NCBI GenBank assembly: GCA_016713175.1
Contig: JADJPQ010000026.1
Location: 186,001 to 250,000, forward strand
Reading direction: 5' to 3'
Length of the DNA: 64,000 bases
Source of the DNA: Planctomycetota bacterium
Lineage (GTDB): Bacteria; Planctomycetota; UBA1135; UBA2386
The notes beneath the pieces are model-generated. The model was not told the origin of the DNA and did no database searches. It saw only the letters and a list, made by a program, of their open reading frames with translations. The number at the start of each line of letters is the position of its first letter. The stretch's first letter is position 1. Position numbers and translations under genes: made by a program. Below are positions 16,495 through 25,534 of this stretch, one piece after another.

Positions 16495-18456
16495 TCAGCT
16501 GCCGATCACCCCACCATCCACCTTCTGGATCACCACCGTCGCCGGCCGCGGTCGCCCACCGAAAGGCCAGCTGCTGACCGTGCTCGGACTCGCCGGGCTC
16601 GGCGCGCCGAACTGGTTGTTCCAGAACGTCGTCGACTCGCCCGGGTGCTGCACGTTGATGAACATCGTCCGCTGATCGGGCGTCGTGACCACCCCGGTGA
16701 TCTCGCAGCCGCGCGGTCCGACCAGGAACCGCCGCACGTCGCCGGTCCGCGGATCGGCAACCACCATGCCGTTGTTCTTGATGTTGTCGTAGCCGCGGTC
16801 GGGCCGGTTCTGCGACGAGTTGGAGATGTCGGTCTCGATGAACACCCGTCCATCGGGGTCGATCCAGATGCCGTCCGGCGAACCGAACGCGATCTGCTGT
16901 GGCGGCACCGCCGGGTCGTAGGCCGGATCGCCGGCCAGCAGGAACACCTCCCAGCCGAACGTCGTCCGCGTGTGGTCGCCGCGTTCCTCGCGGAAGCGGA
17001 CGATGTGGCCGTAGGGGTTCGGATCGCGTCCGGAGTTGACCGCCGCGCCGTTGCCCGAACCGTTGGTCAGTGTCACGTAGACGTCGCCGGTCTTCGGATG
17101 CACCGCGACCCATTCCGGCCGATGCAGCCGCGTCGCACCGACGGCGTCGGCCGCCTGACGCGTGCGGATCAGCACGTCGGCCTGATCGATCCAACCATTG
17201 GCAACGGTCAGCGGCCCCTGGCCATGCACCAGCGGCAGCCAGCTGCCGGTGCCGTCGGCCTCGAACTTCGCGACGTAGAGCGTGCCGTGATCGAGCGGGC
17301 TGCGGCCATGCGCGCGCTCCTGGCGCCATGGGCGCTCGCCGACGAACTTGTACAGGTAGTCACCGTTCTCGTCGTCGCCGCTGTAGACGACCACGCGCCC
17401 CCGCGCCTCGGTCACCGTCGCACCTTCGTGCTTGAAGCGGCCGAGTGCCGTGCGCTTGACCGGTGTGCCGTTCGGATCGGTCGGGTCGATCTCCACCACC
17501 CAACCGTAGTGATTCAGTTCGTTGCGGTTGACGGCCAGGTCGAAGCGCGGCTCGGCGCGGTGCCAGTTGTAGCTGAAGCCGGTGCGCGTGACCCCATAGC
17601 GGGTCTCGAGCGCGGTCGGCGTCCAGTTCGGGTCGTCGGTGCCGAAGTAGCCGTTCCAGTTCTCCTCGCACGTCAGGTAGGTGCCCCACGGCGTGTGGCC
17701 ATTGGCGCAGTTGTTCAGCGTGCCCTTCGGCGATGGCGTGATCGTCGACGCCAGCGCCGGGTGGTTCGCCGCCACCGGCCCGCGGAACAGCATCGGCGTG
17801 TTGCCGGTGATGCGCCGATTCCAGCGCGAACCGCGGACGTGCCGCCACTGGCGATGGCGATCGCATTCGACCTCGACGACCGTGACGCCGTGCGCAGCCA
17901 ACGCCTTCTGCACCTTCTCGCGACCGGCCGCATCGTTGGTGATCACGTTGCCCTGCGTCGCCGAATAGATCTGGTTGGCGTCGGTGTACTCGTGATTGAG
18001 CACCAGCAGCCCGCGCTGGCTGGCGGCCGGGCCGCGACCCAACGGGAAGAAGTGCATGCCGTCGTGGTTGAAGCCGACCTGACCCTCCTGATCGGCGGCG
18101 CTGTTCGAGGCATCCTCCTGGAACATCGCGCTGTGGCGGAACAACGGTGTGCCCCACGGAATCAGCACCTGCGCGGTGTAGCCCGCCGGCACCTGCAACT
18201 GGTCGGCGTCGCTGGCCTGGATGCCGGTGAAACCGAGCAACGGACCATGACCGTGCCCACGACCACCCGGATCCTGCGCCGCAGCCGCGCCGGCCAGCAG
18301 CGAACCACCGCCGAGGAACCGCACCGCGGCGATGCCGCCGAATGCGGAGGCGAGCAGGCTGCGGCGAGTCGGCTGGCTCTGGATCAGCTGTTCGAGGTGT
18401 GGGTTGGTCGTCGGGTTGGAGCCGGCGGGATTCTCGTCGCGGACAATGGGATCCAT
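16495..18456 (-). CDS. PhoX-family phosphatase, Tat-exported
   Basis: A 653-residue protein of the PhoX family (DUF839), calcium- and iron-dependent alkaline phosphatases acting in the periplasm. The N terminus carries a twin-arginine signal, TRRSLLASAFGG, which fits Tat export of a metallated enzyme. Family hallmarks include FNHDGMHFFPL, LNHEYTD, GTYLTCEENWNGYFG, and the beta-propeller motif PEWVAVHPKTGDVYVTLTN near the C-terminal third. An AAGGA Shine-Dalgarno sequence lies 7 nt before the ATG. No Pho regulon genes adjoin it. Full length for the family. Phosphatase activity is inferred from family membership. Confidence 0.85.
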   Translation of the reverse strand: MDPIVRDENPAGSNPTTNPHLEQLIQSQPTRRSLLASAFGGIAAVRFLGGGSLLAGAAAAQDPGGRGHGHGPLLGFTGIQASDADQLQVPAGYTAQVLIPWGTPLFRHSAMFQEDASNSAADQEGQVGFNHDGMHFFPLGRGPAASQRGLLVLNHEYTDANQIYSATQGNVITNDAAGREKVQKALAAHGVTVVEVECDRHRQWRHVRGSRWNRRITGNTPMLFRGPVAANHPALASTITPSPKGTLNNCANGHTPWGTYLTCEENWNGYFGTDDPNWTPTALETRYGVTRTGFSYNWHRAEPRFDLAVNRNELNHYGWVVEIDPTDPNGTPVKRTALGRFKHEGATVTEARGRVVVYSGDDENGDYLYKFVGERPWRQERAHGRSPLDHGTLYVAKFEADGTGSWLPLVHGQGPLTVANGWIDQADVLIRTRQAADAVGATRLHRPEWVAVHPKTGDVYVTLTNGSGNGAAVNSGRDPNPYGHIVRFREERGDHTRTTFGWEVFLLAGDPAYDPAVPPQQIAFGSPDGIWIDPDGRVFIETDISNSSQNRPDRGYDNIKNNGMVVADPRTGDVRRFLVGPRGCEITGVVTTPDQRTMFINVQHPGESTTFWNNQFGAPSPASPSTVSSWPFGGRPRPATVVIQKVDGGVIGS

Positions 18457-18601
18457 GGGCGTTCCTTGGGCGTCGGTGCAGCGTCGGTCGCAGCGTCGCG
18501 ATCCGGCGGTCCCTGGTGTCCTCGCCGCGAAGTGGAATCGGCGATGCCTGGATGAAGCGATGGTGAATCCGTTCAGGCTGCCGACACCGGGCGGCTCTCA
18601 G

Positions 18602-19213
18602 CTACGGACGCACGCGACAACGCAGCGTCACTGCGTCACCGACCACGGGCGCCAGCAGCGCCACGATCCGCGCCTCGCTCCAAGGCGACGCGAACGGGCC
18701 GATCACGACGAGCGTCTTCTTCTCGTCGACATGCGGCCGCACGAGCCAGCTCCCCGGCACACCAGCAGCACGCAACGCCGCCTCGCATCGTTGCCCGAGC
18801 GCCTGGCGCGCCTGCAGCCTCTGACCCCGCTTCGACGCAGCGAACTGTCGTTCGGCCAGCCGCTGACGCAGCTCTTCGAGCACCGCCGCGACGGCTGGTC
18901 GCACGAACGGCGCGCCGCGCTGCTGCTTGCCAAACGCCGTGATCCGCCGGATCCGCGCCCGCAGCGCCGCCGCATCGTCGTTCTCGGGGACCAAGAACTC
19001 GGGTAGGAACGCGACGTAGTCCCGCAGCTGTGTCAGCGACGCGAAGGCAAGGGTCTTCGACTCCCAGTTCCCGGCCCCGTGCAAGAACGACCACACGCGC
19101 CCCTCCTCGTCGACCGCGAGCGGATCGCCCGTCTCGTCGCGGCCGACCGGCGTGAACCCTCGTGGGAAACCCGCGAGACCGCGCCGACTTCGACCAAGGG
19201 TGACGTTCACCAT
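18602..19213 (-). CDS. Hypothetical protein, possibly distantly SMI1/KNR4-like
   Basis: A 203-residue soluble protein. The first 80 residues contain GFPRGFTPVG, ETGDPLAVDEEGRVWSFLHG and LTQLRDYVAFL. This recalls the end of SMI1/KNR4 (SUKH) domains, where a Gly-Asp pair, a buried strand and a final helix follow one another. The similarity is weak. The C-terminal half is Arg-rich and helical with a closing beta segment. It has no Shine-Dalgarno sequence. A TACCGT box 8 nt upstream overlaps the -10-like box of the divergent gene only 24 bp away. Function unknown. Confidence 0.5.
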   Translation of the reverse strand: MVNVTLGRSRRGLAGFPRGFTPVGRDETGDPLAVDEEGRVWSFLHGAGNWESKTLAFASLTQLRDYVAFLPEFLVPENDDAAALRARIRRITAFGKQQRGAPFVRPAVAAVLEELRQRLAERQFAASKRGQRLQARQALGQRCEAALRAAGVPGSWLVRPHVDEKKTLVVIGPFASPWSEARIVALLAPVVGDAVTLRCRVRP

Positions 19214-19221
19214 GCCGCATC

Positions 19222-19231
19222 ACGGTATGCT
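19222..19231. promoter_or_regulatory. Overlapping divergent -10-like boxes
   Basis: The 24-bp gap between the divergent starts at 19213 (minus) and 19238 (plus) contains TACCGT on the minus strand (19222-19227) and TATGCT on the plus strand (19226-19231). They share the self-complementary TA. Each ends 6-8 nt from its start codon. If both are real, RNA polymerase can occupy only one at a time. Confidence 0.4.
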
Positions 19232-19237
19232 CCGGCA

Positions 19238-21034
19238 ATGCGAACGCACGGGATGACTTGCGTGTTGCTGGCGTGTGCCGCGTTGCCTGCACAGGATGGG
19301 GGCGCGTTGGTCGGCCGCGTCGTCGACGAGCGCGGCGATCCGTGCGTCGCCAAAGTGCGGTTGTGCGAAGAGCCAGTCAATCCCGCCGACCCACGTCCAC
19401 GGCACCGCCTCGAATTGCAGACCGACGAACGCGGCTACTTCCGCGCCGAAGTCCGACCGCAGACGTTCTATCGCGGCCATGCCGAAGGCGCAGAACCGCG
19501 CGGTGACCACCGGCTGGTCTCGGCTTCCCGTTCGCTGTTGGTGCCTGGCACCAATCCGGTGTTCGTCACCTGCCCGACCGCGCCAGCGCAGGCATACAGC
19601 CGCGTGGCCGCCGGGTGGGAGCGCGAAGACCTCCACCTGTTCGCACTGCTCGATGGCCTGCCTGGAAACGAAATCGAACTGGAGCGCCCGACTGCCACCG
19701 GCACCGCACACCAGGGCTGCTTTGGCCCTCCGGGTACGTTCGCGCTCGAACTGCGCACCGGCGACGGCGCGTTGTTCGCCAACCGCTGGACCCACACCCC
19801 GTACCGCATGCTGATCGACGTGTTGCCGCCAGAAGAAGTCCTGATCGAGGTCGTCGATGCCGCCGGGCGTCCGATTCCCGATGCCCTGGTCGAAGAACTC
19901 GCGGGCAATCCGGTCACCCGGGCCGTCGCGCTGCAGCGAGGGCAGATCGTCCGCCGCTGGCGCCCACTCGGTCGCACTGGCGGCGACGGCGCTCTGATGA
20001 CCCGCCTGCCGTGGGACGGCAAGCTGCTCCCGGCCGAGTTCCGCTTTGGCCCCGCGGGTGACCTGCTGACGGTCAAACGACCCGAATTGCAACCGGGCAC
20101 CGATTGGTGGAGTGGCTCACCGAACCGGATCCGCCTGACCTGGACACCATCGCCGCCAGTCACCGGCTGCGTGCTGCGCGATGGCGTACCGGTCCCGCAT
20201 CTGCGCATCGAGGTCGGCCCGGCCAGCGGCGTCGCCGAACACGCCACCACGACCACCGGCGCCGACGGCACGTTCCTGATCGACGCGCTGTCGGCGACGG
20301 TCCGCGATCTGTCGCTGCACCTGCCAGATGACGAACGCGACGGCCAGCCGCGACGACGGCGGGTGCTGCCGCTGTTGAAGCATGGTCGCCGCGATTTCGG
20401 CACGATCGAGCTCAACAAGTTCCGCGATGCCACCGTGCAGGTGCTCGACGAACGCGGTGGACCGGCGGTCGGTGTGTTGGTGATCGTGCATCCACTGCAC
20501 CCGCACTACACCGAAGCGTCGGCATCGCTGCAGCGCCTGCCGACCGATGCCGCCGGACGCGTGCATCTGTCGCTGGCCCCGGGCAACTGGGTCGTGTTCG
20601 CCGGTGATGATCGACGCCTTGGCGCCGCGGCGGTACGCGAGGGACGAACCACGACGATTGCCTTGACCCAGCTGACGACCCTTCGATGCACCGTCGTCGG
20701 TCAGGACGGCCACCCGGTCGCCGGACAACGGGTCGGCCTCCTGATCCAACCGCGCCGCGGGGCAGCCACCGCCGACGCCGAGTTGCGCGGCGACTTCAAC
20801 GCCGAGGAAGCCAGCATCGTACGGACCTGCCTGGCGGACTTCCTTGGCAACGGCTGGCCAGAAGGTGTGCGGACCGACGCTCAGGGGGTCGCCGACCTGC
20901 CGATCCCGGAATGGCTCGTCGGCCGGGTCCGCGTCAGCGTCGCCAGCGGCCAGGGCCATGCGGGGATGGTGGAGGACTTGGACCGGGACACGATGGCCAC
21001 CGGACTGACGCTGACTCTGCAACCGGCGCGTTGA
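19238..21034 (+). CDS. Secreted carboxypeptidase-regulatory-like domain protein
   Basis: A 598-residue protein. Its signal peptide (MRTHGMTCVLLACAALPAQ) ends in the AQ cleavage site common in this genome. Next comes a carboxypeptidase-regulatory-like sandwich (ALVGRVVDERGDPCVAKVRL), further beta-sandwich repeats near residues 305 (PPVTGCVLRDGVPVPHLRIEV), 395 (ATVQVLDERGGPAVGVLVIV) and 480 (LRCTVVGQDGHPVAGQRVGL), and no transmembrane anchor. Such domains are structural or ligand-binding, not catalytic. It lacks a Shine-Dalgarno sequence, and the ATG directly follows a TANNNT box. Role unknown, presumably in the cell envelope. Confidence 0.65.
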   Translation: MRTHGMTCVLLACAALPAQDGGALVGRVVDERGDPCVAKVRLCEEPVNPADPRPRHRLELQTDERGYFRAEVRPQTFYRGHAEGAEPRGDHRLVSASRSLLVPGTNPVFVTCPTAPAQAYSRVAAGWEREDLHLFALLDGLPGNEIELERPTATGTAHQGCFGPPGTFALELRTGDGALFANRWTHTPYRMLIDVLPPEEVLIEVVDAAGRPIPDALVEELAGNPVTRAVALQRGQIVRRWRPLGRTGGDGALMTRLPWDGKLLPAEFRFGPAGDLLTVKRPELQPGTDWWSGSPNRIRLTWTPSPPVTGCVLRDGVPVPHLRIEVGPASGVAEHATTTTGADGTFLIDALSATVRDLSLHLPDDERDGQPRRRRVLPLLKHGRRDFGTIELNKFRDATVQVLDERGGPAVGVLVIVHPLHPHYTEASASLQRLPTDAAGRVHLSLAPGNWVVFAGDDRRLGAAAVREGRTTTIALTQLTTLRCTVVGQDGHPVAGQRVGLLIQPRRGAATADAELRGDFNAEEASIVRTCLADFLGNGWPEGVRTDAQGVADLPIPEWLVGRVRVSVASGQGHAGMVEDLDRDTMATGLTLTLQPAR

Positions 21035-21071
21035 CCGCCACCCTTGCACCACGCGTTCCGCCGATCCGCGT

Positions 21072-22178
21072 TCACTTGCCAAAGCCGATCGTGACGCTGG
21101 CGACGCGATCGGAGCGACCCGGCGCGATGCGCAATTCGGGCCGTTCGCCGAGCGACATCACGACGCTCGCATAGGTGCCGTCATTGCAGATACCGGGCTT
21201 GCTGTCGGTCGAACCCAGCAGCTTGCCGATCGCCGCCAGATCCGGCGCACTGTCCGCCGACCAGGCCGACAGCGCCCAGTCCATGCGCGGACACCGCCCA
21301 CCCACCGCCGGCAGTCCCGGCGCGCGGGACTTCGCCCGTTCGGTCAGTTCGTCATTGGCGAACGGATGATTGGTGTGCACGACGAACGGCGCCCCCGGAT
21401 GCGATTCGCACCGAACGACCTTGCCGGCGGAACACTCGTATGCCCGCGCATGTTCGCGCCCGCCGATCGTGTAGCACTGCCCGGACGCATGCCGGACGCC
21501 TTGCACGAACGCGACGGCCGCAGCCTCGTCGCGCTGCGCCAGCACGCCGCGGACGACGAACGCCACCGGCAGACCATCGCGACAAGGCTGCAACTGCAGC
21601 AGCGTGTTGCAAGCGATCGCGATCCCATCGCGGTTCAGGCCACAGGCACCGATGACGCCCGGAATGGTCACGACCAGCGCCTCGCGTTCGCCCTCGCGGA
21701 TCTGCAGCACGACCTGGAACCCGTGGTACCACGTCGGAATGTCGAGATTCTGCGCCACGATCGTCGGCTGCTCGCCGCGGCGATCGACCCCGATGGCAGT
21801 GCACTTGTCGCGCACGACCGCCGGGCCGCTGGCCCAGACCTCGTCGATCAGCTGCCAGACGAGGATCTTCTCGTAGGAGACGCCGCTGCCCTCGGCGATG
21901 CCCCGCACTTCCTCGAGCAGGTCCGGCGTCGCCTTGGTGATCGCGGATTCGAACCAGGTCTTGGCCAGGAACCGGGTCACGAACTCGTCGAGCGACAGCC
22001 CGAACGTCTGCTGGATGTCCGCCGCCCAGCGTTCGTGCAATGTCGCGATCTCCGTGCGCAACGCTTGCCCGTGCTGAACGCCGCGCTCGTGCGGCGTGCC
22101 GGTCAACGTCAGCACGAGCGGGCGCGTCTGCGCCACGGCCACGGTCAGCAACAACGGAACAGCGAGGATCCTGCGCAT
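21072..22178 (-). CDS. C45 family peptidase / acyl-CoA:6-APA acyltransferase-like Ntn hydrolase
   Basis: A 368-residue secreted protein (signal peptide ending VAVAQ). It matches the C45/AAT family of N-terminal nucleophile hydrolases. GTPHERGVQHGQ is the conserved opening, Cys126 in DKCTAIGV should be the autocatalytically freed nucleophile, AQNLDIP is the oxyanion motif, and CGLNRDGIAIACN and VHTNHP follow in family order. Members cleave or form amide bonds, for example in acyl transfer or amino acid amide hydrolysis; the substrate is unknown. TACAAC lies 6 nt before the start and there is no Shine-Dalgarno sequence. It is divergent from mfd. Confidence 0.75.
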   Translation of the reverse strand: MRRILAVPLLLTVAVAQTRPLVLTLTGTPHERGVQHGQALRTEIATLHERWAADIQQTFGLSLDEFVTRFLAKTWFESAITKATPDLLEEVRGIAEGSGVSYEKILVWQLIDEVWASGPAVVRDKCTAIGVDRRGEQPTIVAQNLDIPTWYHGFQVVLQIREGEREALVVTIPGVIGACGLNRDGIAIACNTLLQLQPCRDGLPVAFVVRGVLAQRDEAAAVAFVQGVRHASGQCYTIGGREHARAYECSAGKVVRCESHPGAPFVVHTNHPFANDELTERAKSRAPGLPAVGGRCPRMDWALSAWSADSAPDLAAIGKLLGSTDSKPGICNDGTYASVVMSLGERPELRIAPGRSDRVASVTIGFGK

Positions 22179-22184
22179 CGAGAC

Positions 22185-22190
22185 GTTGTA
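22185..22190 (-). promoter_or_regulatory. -10-like TACAAC before the C45 gene
   Basis: TACAAC on the minus strand ends 6 nt before the ATG at 22178. It resembles the other start-proximal boxes in this window but has C in the last position. Confidence 0.25.
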
Positions 22191-22261
22191 GCACAGCGAC
22201 TCCGGTCGAGATGCCCTGGTCGACGACCACGCCGCTGCCGTAGCCTTCGCCCCTCCAACGC

Positions 22262-25200
22262 GTGCCCGCACCACCCACCACCCCGACCGAACGGCTGCTG
22301 CTCGACTTCGCCCGTTCGCCGCTGACCGAACGCGTGCTCGAGCAACTCGACCTGGGCGCCCAGCGCCGGGTCGGCGGTCTCTGGGGCGCTTCTGCCGCGC
22401 TGCTGTTGACCCTCGTGCAGCGCCACTGGCGCGGCCCCTTGCTGGTGTTGACCGCCGACGACGTCGAGTCGCTGCAACTGCAGATGGACCTCGCTTCGTT
22501 CGGGTGTCCTTGCCACGTGCTGCCCCGCCAGGAGATCGGCGACGACGGGCAGCCCGACGCCCAGTCGAAAAGCGACCGCCAGCGCGCGCTGCTGCGCTTT
22601 GCCGAAATCCGCGCGCCTTTGCTGGCCAGCCTGGAGGCGATGCTCGCGCCGGCGCCATCGCGCAAAGCGCTGCGCAAGGGCCGCCTCGACCTGCACGCCG
22701 GCCAGCCGCTCGGCCGCGAACTGCTGCTGCAGAAGGGCGCGGCCGCCGGCCTGCGGACCGTGCCGCTGGTGCTGGCACCCGGCGAGATCTCGGTCCGCGG
22801 CGATGTCGTCGACGTCTTTCCGGTCGCCGCCGAGACCGCGGTCCGCCTCGAGTTCTTCGACGACAAGCTCGAGTCGATCCGGACGTTCGATCCGGTCAGC
22901 CAACGCACGATCGCGGTGCTCGACCACCTGGCGTTGCCGCTCGGCGAAACCGGCGACAGCGAGGACGGCCGCGTCGTCGACCATCTGGCGATCGGCGAAC
23001 TGGCGGTGATCGCCTACGAGCCGCTGCGAATCGACGAACGCTCCGCGGCGCTGACCGCGTTCGGCGGTGATCCGCCGCGCCTGATCGCCGCCCTGCACGA
23101 AGCGATCCGCGGCCGCCCGCGACTGGACCTGCAATCCCTGCCGACCCACGACCTCGACTACAAGATCCTGTCGGCCGGCTCGGCCGCCGGTTCCGGCGAA
23201 GCCGACCCGGTCGGCAGACTGCGCAGCATCCGCGGCGTGCAGGGGCGTGTGTTGCTGTACTGCCGCAGCGACGACGAACGCGATCGGCTGGTCGAGATCT
23301 TCGCCCACAAGCAGGTCGATCTCGGTCGCGAACAGGTGCATCTGCTGCTCGGCGGCATCAGCCGCGGCTTCCGGCTGCCCGACATCGGCGCCACCGTGCT
23401 GTCCAACGTCGAGTTCGCCGGCGTGCCGCAGCAGGCGCGCGTGCGCGAACGCGTCGCGGTGCCCAGCCGCGCGATCCAGAGCTTCTTCGAACTCGGCCCC
23501 GGCGATCTGGTCGTGCACGCCGTGCACGGCATCGCCCGTTTCCTCGGCACCGAACTCGTGCATCGCGGCGAAGGCGCCGAAGACCACCTGCGACTGTGTT
23601 TCCAGGACGAAGTGATCCTGCTGGTGCCGGCCAGCAAGATCCACCTGGTCCAGAAGTACATCGGCGCCGGCGGCCAGGCCCCGCTCGACAAGCTCGGCGG
23701 CAAGGGCTTCCAACGGCGCAAGGAACAGGTCCAGGAAGCGCTGTTCGACCTCGCCGCCGATCTGTTGCAGGTGCAGGCCGAACGCGCACAGCTGACTCGA
23801 CCGCCGTATCCGCAGGAGCCGCAGGAGCGCGACTTCCTCGACGCGTTCCCGTTCCGCGACACCCCCGATCAGGCCACCGCGTGGACCGAGATAGCCGCTG
23901 ACCTGGGCAAACCGTCGCCGATGGATCGGCTGCTGTGCGGCGACGTCGGCTTCGGCAAGACCGAGCTGGCGCTGCGCGCCGCGTTCCGCGTCGCCGTGCA
24001 GGGCCGCCAGGTCGCCGTGCTGGTGCCGACGACGATCCTCGCCGAACAACACGCGCGCAACTTCAAGGCCCGCTGCGAACCGTTCGGGCTTTCGGTCGAC
24101 ATGCTGTCGCGCTACCGCACCACCGCCGAACGCAAGGAGATCCACGCCCGGCTGCTGCGCGGCCAGATCGACATCCTGGTCGGCACCCACCAGATCCTGT
24201 CGCAGGACGTCGAGTTCAAGGACCTGGCGCTGTGCATCATCGATGAAGAGCAGCGTTTTGGCGTGCGCCAGAAAGAACGGCTGAAGCAGCTGCGCACCCA
24301 GGTCGACGTGCTGACGCTGTCGGCGACGCCGATCCCGCGCACGCTGCACGCGTCGCTGCTCGGCATCCGCGGCATCAGCACGCTGTCGACGCCGCCGCCG
24401 GGCCGTCAGGAAGTCGAGACCCGCGTCGTGCAAGCCGACGACGTGGTGATCCAGGAGGCGCTGCTGCGCGAGCTCGGCCGCGGCGGCCAGGTGTTCGTGC
24501 TGCACAACCGGATCGCCGAACTGCCGCTGTGGGCGCAACGGATCCGCACGCTGGCGCCCGGCGCGCGCGTCGCGATCGGCCACGGCCAGATGACCGAAGC
24601 GGAGGTCGAGAAGACGGTACGCGCGTTCGTGCGCGGCGACTTCGACGTGCTGGTCAGCACCACGATCGTCGAGAACGGCCTCGACCTGCCGCGCGCCAAC
24701 ACGATCCTGATCGATCACGCCGATCAGTTCGGACTCGCCGAGCTGCACCAGCTTCGCGGTCGCGTCGGTCGTTCGGAGCAGAAGGCATTCTGCCTGCTGA
24801 TGCTGTCGCGCGACGAGCCGCCGGGCATGGAAGCGCGGAAGCGACTGAAGGCGCTCGAGGAGTTCTCGCACCTCGGCGCCGGCTTCGCGATCGCGATGAA
24901 GGACCTCGAGATCCGTGGCGCCGGCAACCTGCTCGGGCCGCAACAGTCCGGCCACATCGCCGCCGTCGGCTACGACATGTACTGCCAGCTGCTGCGCGCC
25001 GCCGTGCAGGCCGCCAAGGACCAACGACCGGCGACCACGACGATCGTCGAAGTCGACGTCGACCTGCGGGTGCAGGCCTACCTGCCGCAGGACTTCCTGC
25101 CCGGCCCGCGGCAGCGCCTCGAACTGCTGCGCGAGATGGACGAAGCGATCGACGACGAGCATCTGGCAGCGCTGGAGAACGAACTGCGCGATCGCTACGG

Positions 25201-25534
25201 CAAGCTGCCGCCGCAGGTGCGCGCGCTGCTGCGCGTGTTCCGGCTCAAGCACGGACTGCAGGGGCTCTCTGTGCTCGGCGTGCAATGGGTCGAGGACGAT
25301 CGCCTGATCGTCCGGCACCCGGTCGGCGTGCCGCTCGGCGGTTCCTGGCTCGACTGCTTCGCCGACGTCCGACCCGTCGAGGCCGGCAAGACCCATCTGA
25401 TGCTGCCGCCAGGACCCCGCGGCCGGACGCGCAAGGGCGACGACGTGCTGCAGTTCCTGCTCGAGGTCTTGTCGGGCAAGGCCCCGGCGAAGAACATGGC
25501 GCCGAGATGGTCAGGTTCAGAACCGCGGCGCTGA
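22262..25534 (+). CDS. mfd: Transcription-repair coupling factor Mfd
   Basis: A 1090-residue ATP-dependent translocase that releases stalled RNA polymerase and recruits UvrA. The UvrB-like N-terminal region covers about 1-330. The CarD-like RNA-polymerase-interacting domain starts near 409 (LGPGDLVVHAVHGIARFLG). The RecG-like motor follows: Walker A CGDVGFGKTE near 559, IIDEEQRFGVRQ near 660, VENGLDLPRAN and the TRG region GRVGRSEQKAF near 832. The C-terminal D7 domain ends the protein. It is slightly shorter than E. coli Mfd (1148). The start codon is GTG at 22262. Its 3' end overlaps the next gene by 28 nt. Confidence 0.97.
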   Translation: MPAPPTTPTERLLLDFARSPLTERVLEQLDLGAQRRVGGLWGASAALLLTLVQRHWRGPLLVLTADDVESLQLQMDLASFGCPCHVLPRQEIGDDGQPDAQSKSDRQRALLRFAEIRAPLLASLEAMLAPAPSRKALRKGRLDLHAGQPLGRELLLQKGAAAGLRTVPLVLAPGEISVRGDVVDVFPVAAETAVRLEFFDDKLESIRTFDPVSQRTIAVLDHLALPLGETGDSEDGRVVDHLAIGELAVIAYEPLRIDERSAALTAFGGDPPRLIAALHEAIRGRPRLDLQSLPTHDLDYKILSAGSAAGSGEADPVGRLRSIRGVQGRVLLYCRSDDERDRLVEIFAHKQVDLGREQVHLLLGGISRGFRLPDIGATVLSNVEFAGVPQQARVRERVAVPSRAIQSFFELGPGDLVVHAVHGIARFLGTELVHRGEGAEDHLRLCFQDEVILLVPASKIHLVQKYIGAGGQAPLDKLGGKGFQRRKEQVQEALFDLAADLLQVQAERAQLTRPPYPQEPQERDFLDAFPFRDTPDQATAWTEIAADLGKPSPMDRLLCGDVGFGKTELALRAAFRVAVQGRQVAVLVPTTILAEQHARNFKARCEPFGLSVDMLSRYRTTAERKEIHARLLRGQIDILVGTHQILSQDVEFKDLALCIIDEEQRFGVRQKERLKQLRTQVDVLTLSATPIPRTLHASLLGIRGISTLSTPPPGRQEVETRVVQADDVVIQEALLRELGRGGQVFVLHNRIAELPLWAQRIRTLAPGARVAIGHGQMTEAEVEKTVRAFVRGDFDVLVSTTIVENGLDLPRANTILIDHADQFGLAELHQLRGRVGRSEQKAFCLLMLSRDEPPGMEARKRLKALEEFSHLGAGFAIAMKDLEIRGAGNLLGPQQSGHIAAVGYDMYCQLLRAAVQAAKDQRPATTTIVEVDVDLRVQAYLPQDFLPGPRQRLELLREMDEAIDDEHLAALENELRDRYGKLPPQVRALLRVFRLKHGLQGLSVLGVQWVEDDRLIVRHPVGVPLGGSWLDCFADVRPVEAGKTHLMLPPGPRGRTRKGDDVLQFLLEVLSGKAPAKNMAPRWSGSEPRR

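Noticed and set aside
22145..25396. A 1083-codon minus-strand open frame
   Set aside because: Antisense shadow of mfd, whose motifs are all in the plus strand.
24529..25506. Upstream extension of the SurA/PpiC gene
   Set aside because: The open frame upstream of 25507 is an out-of-frame shadow of mfd; the signal peptide starts at 25507.
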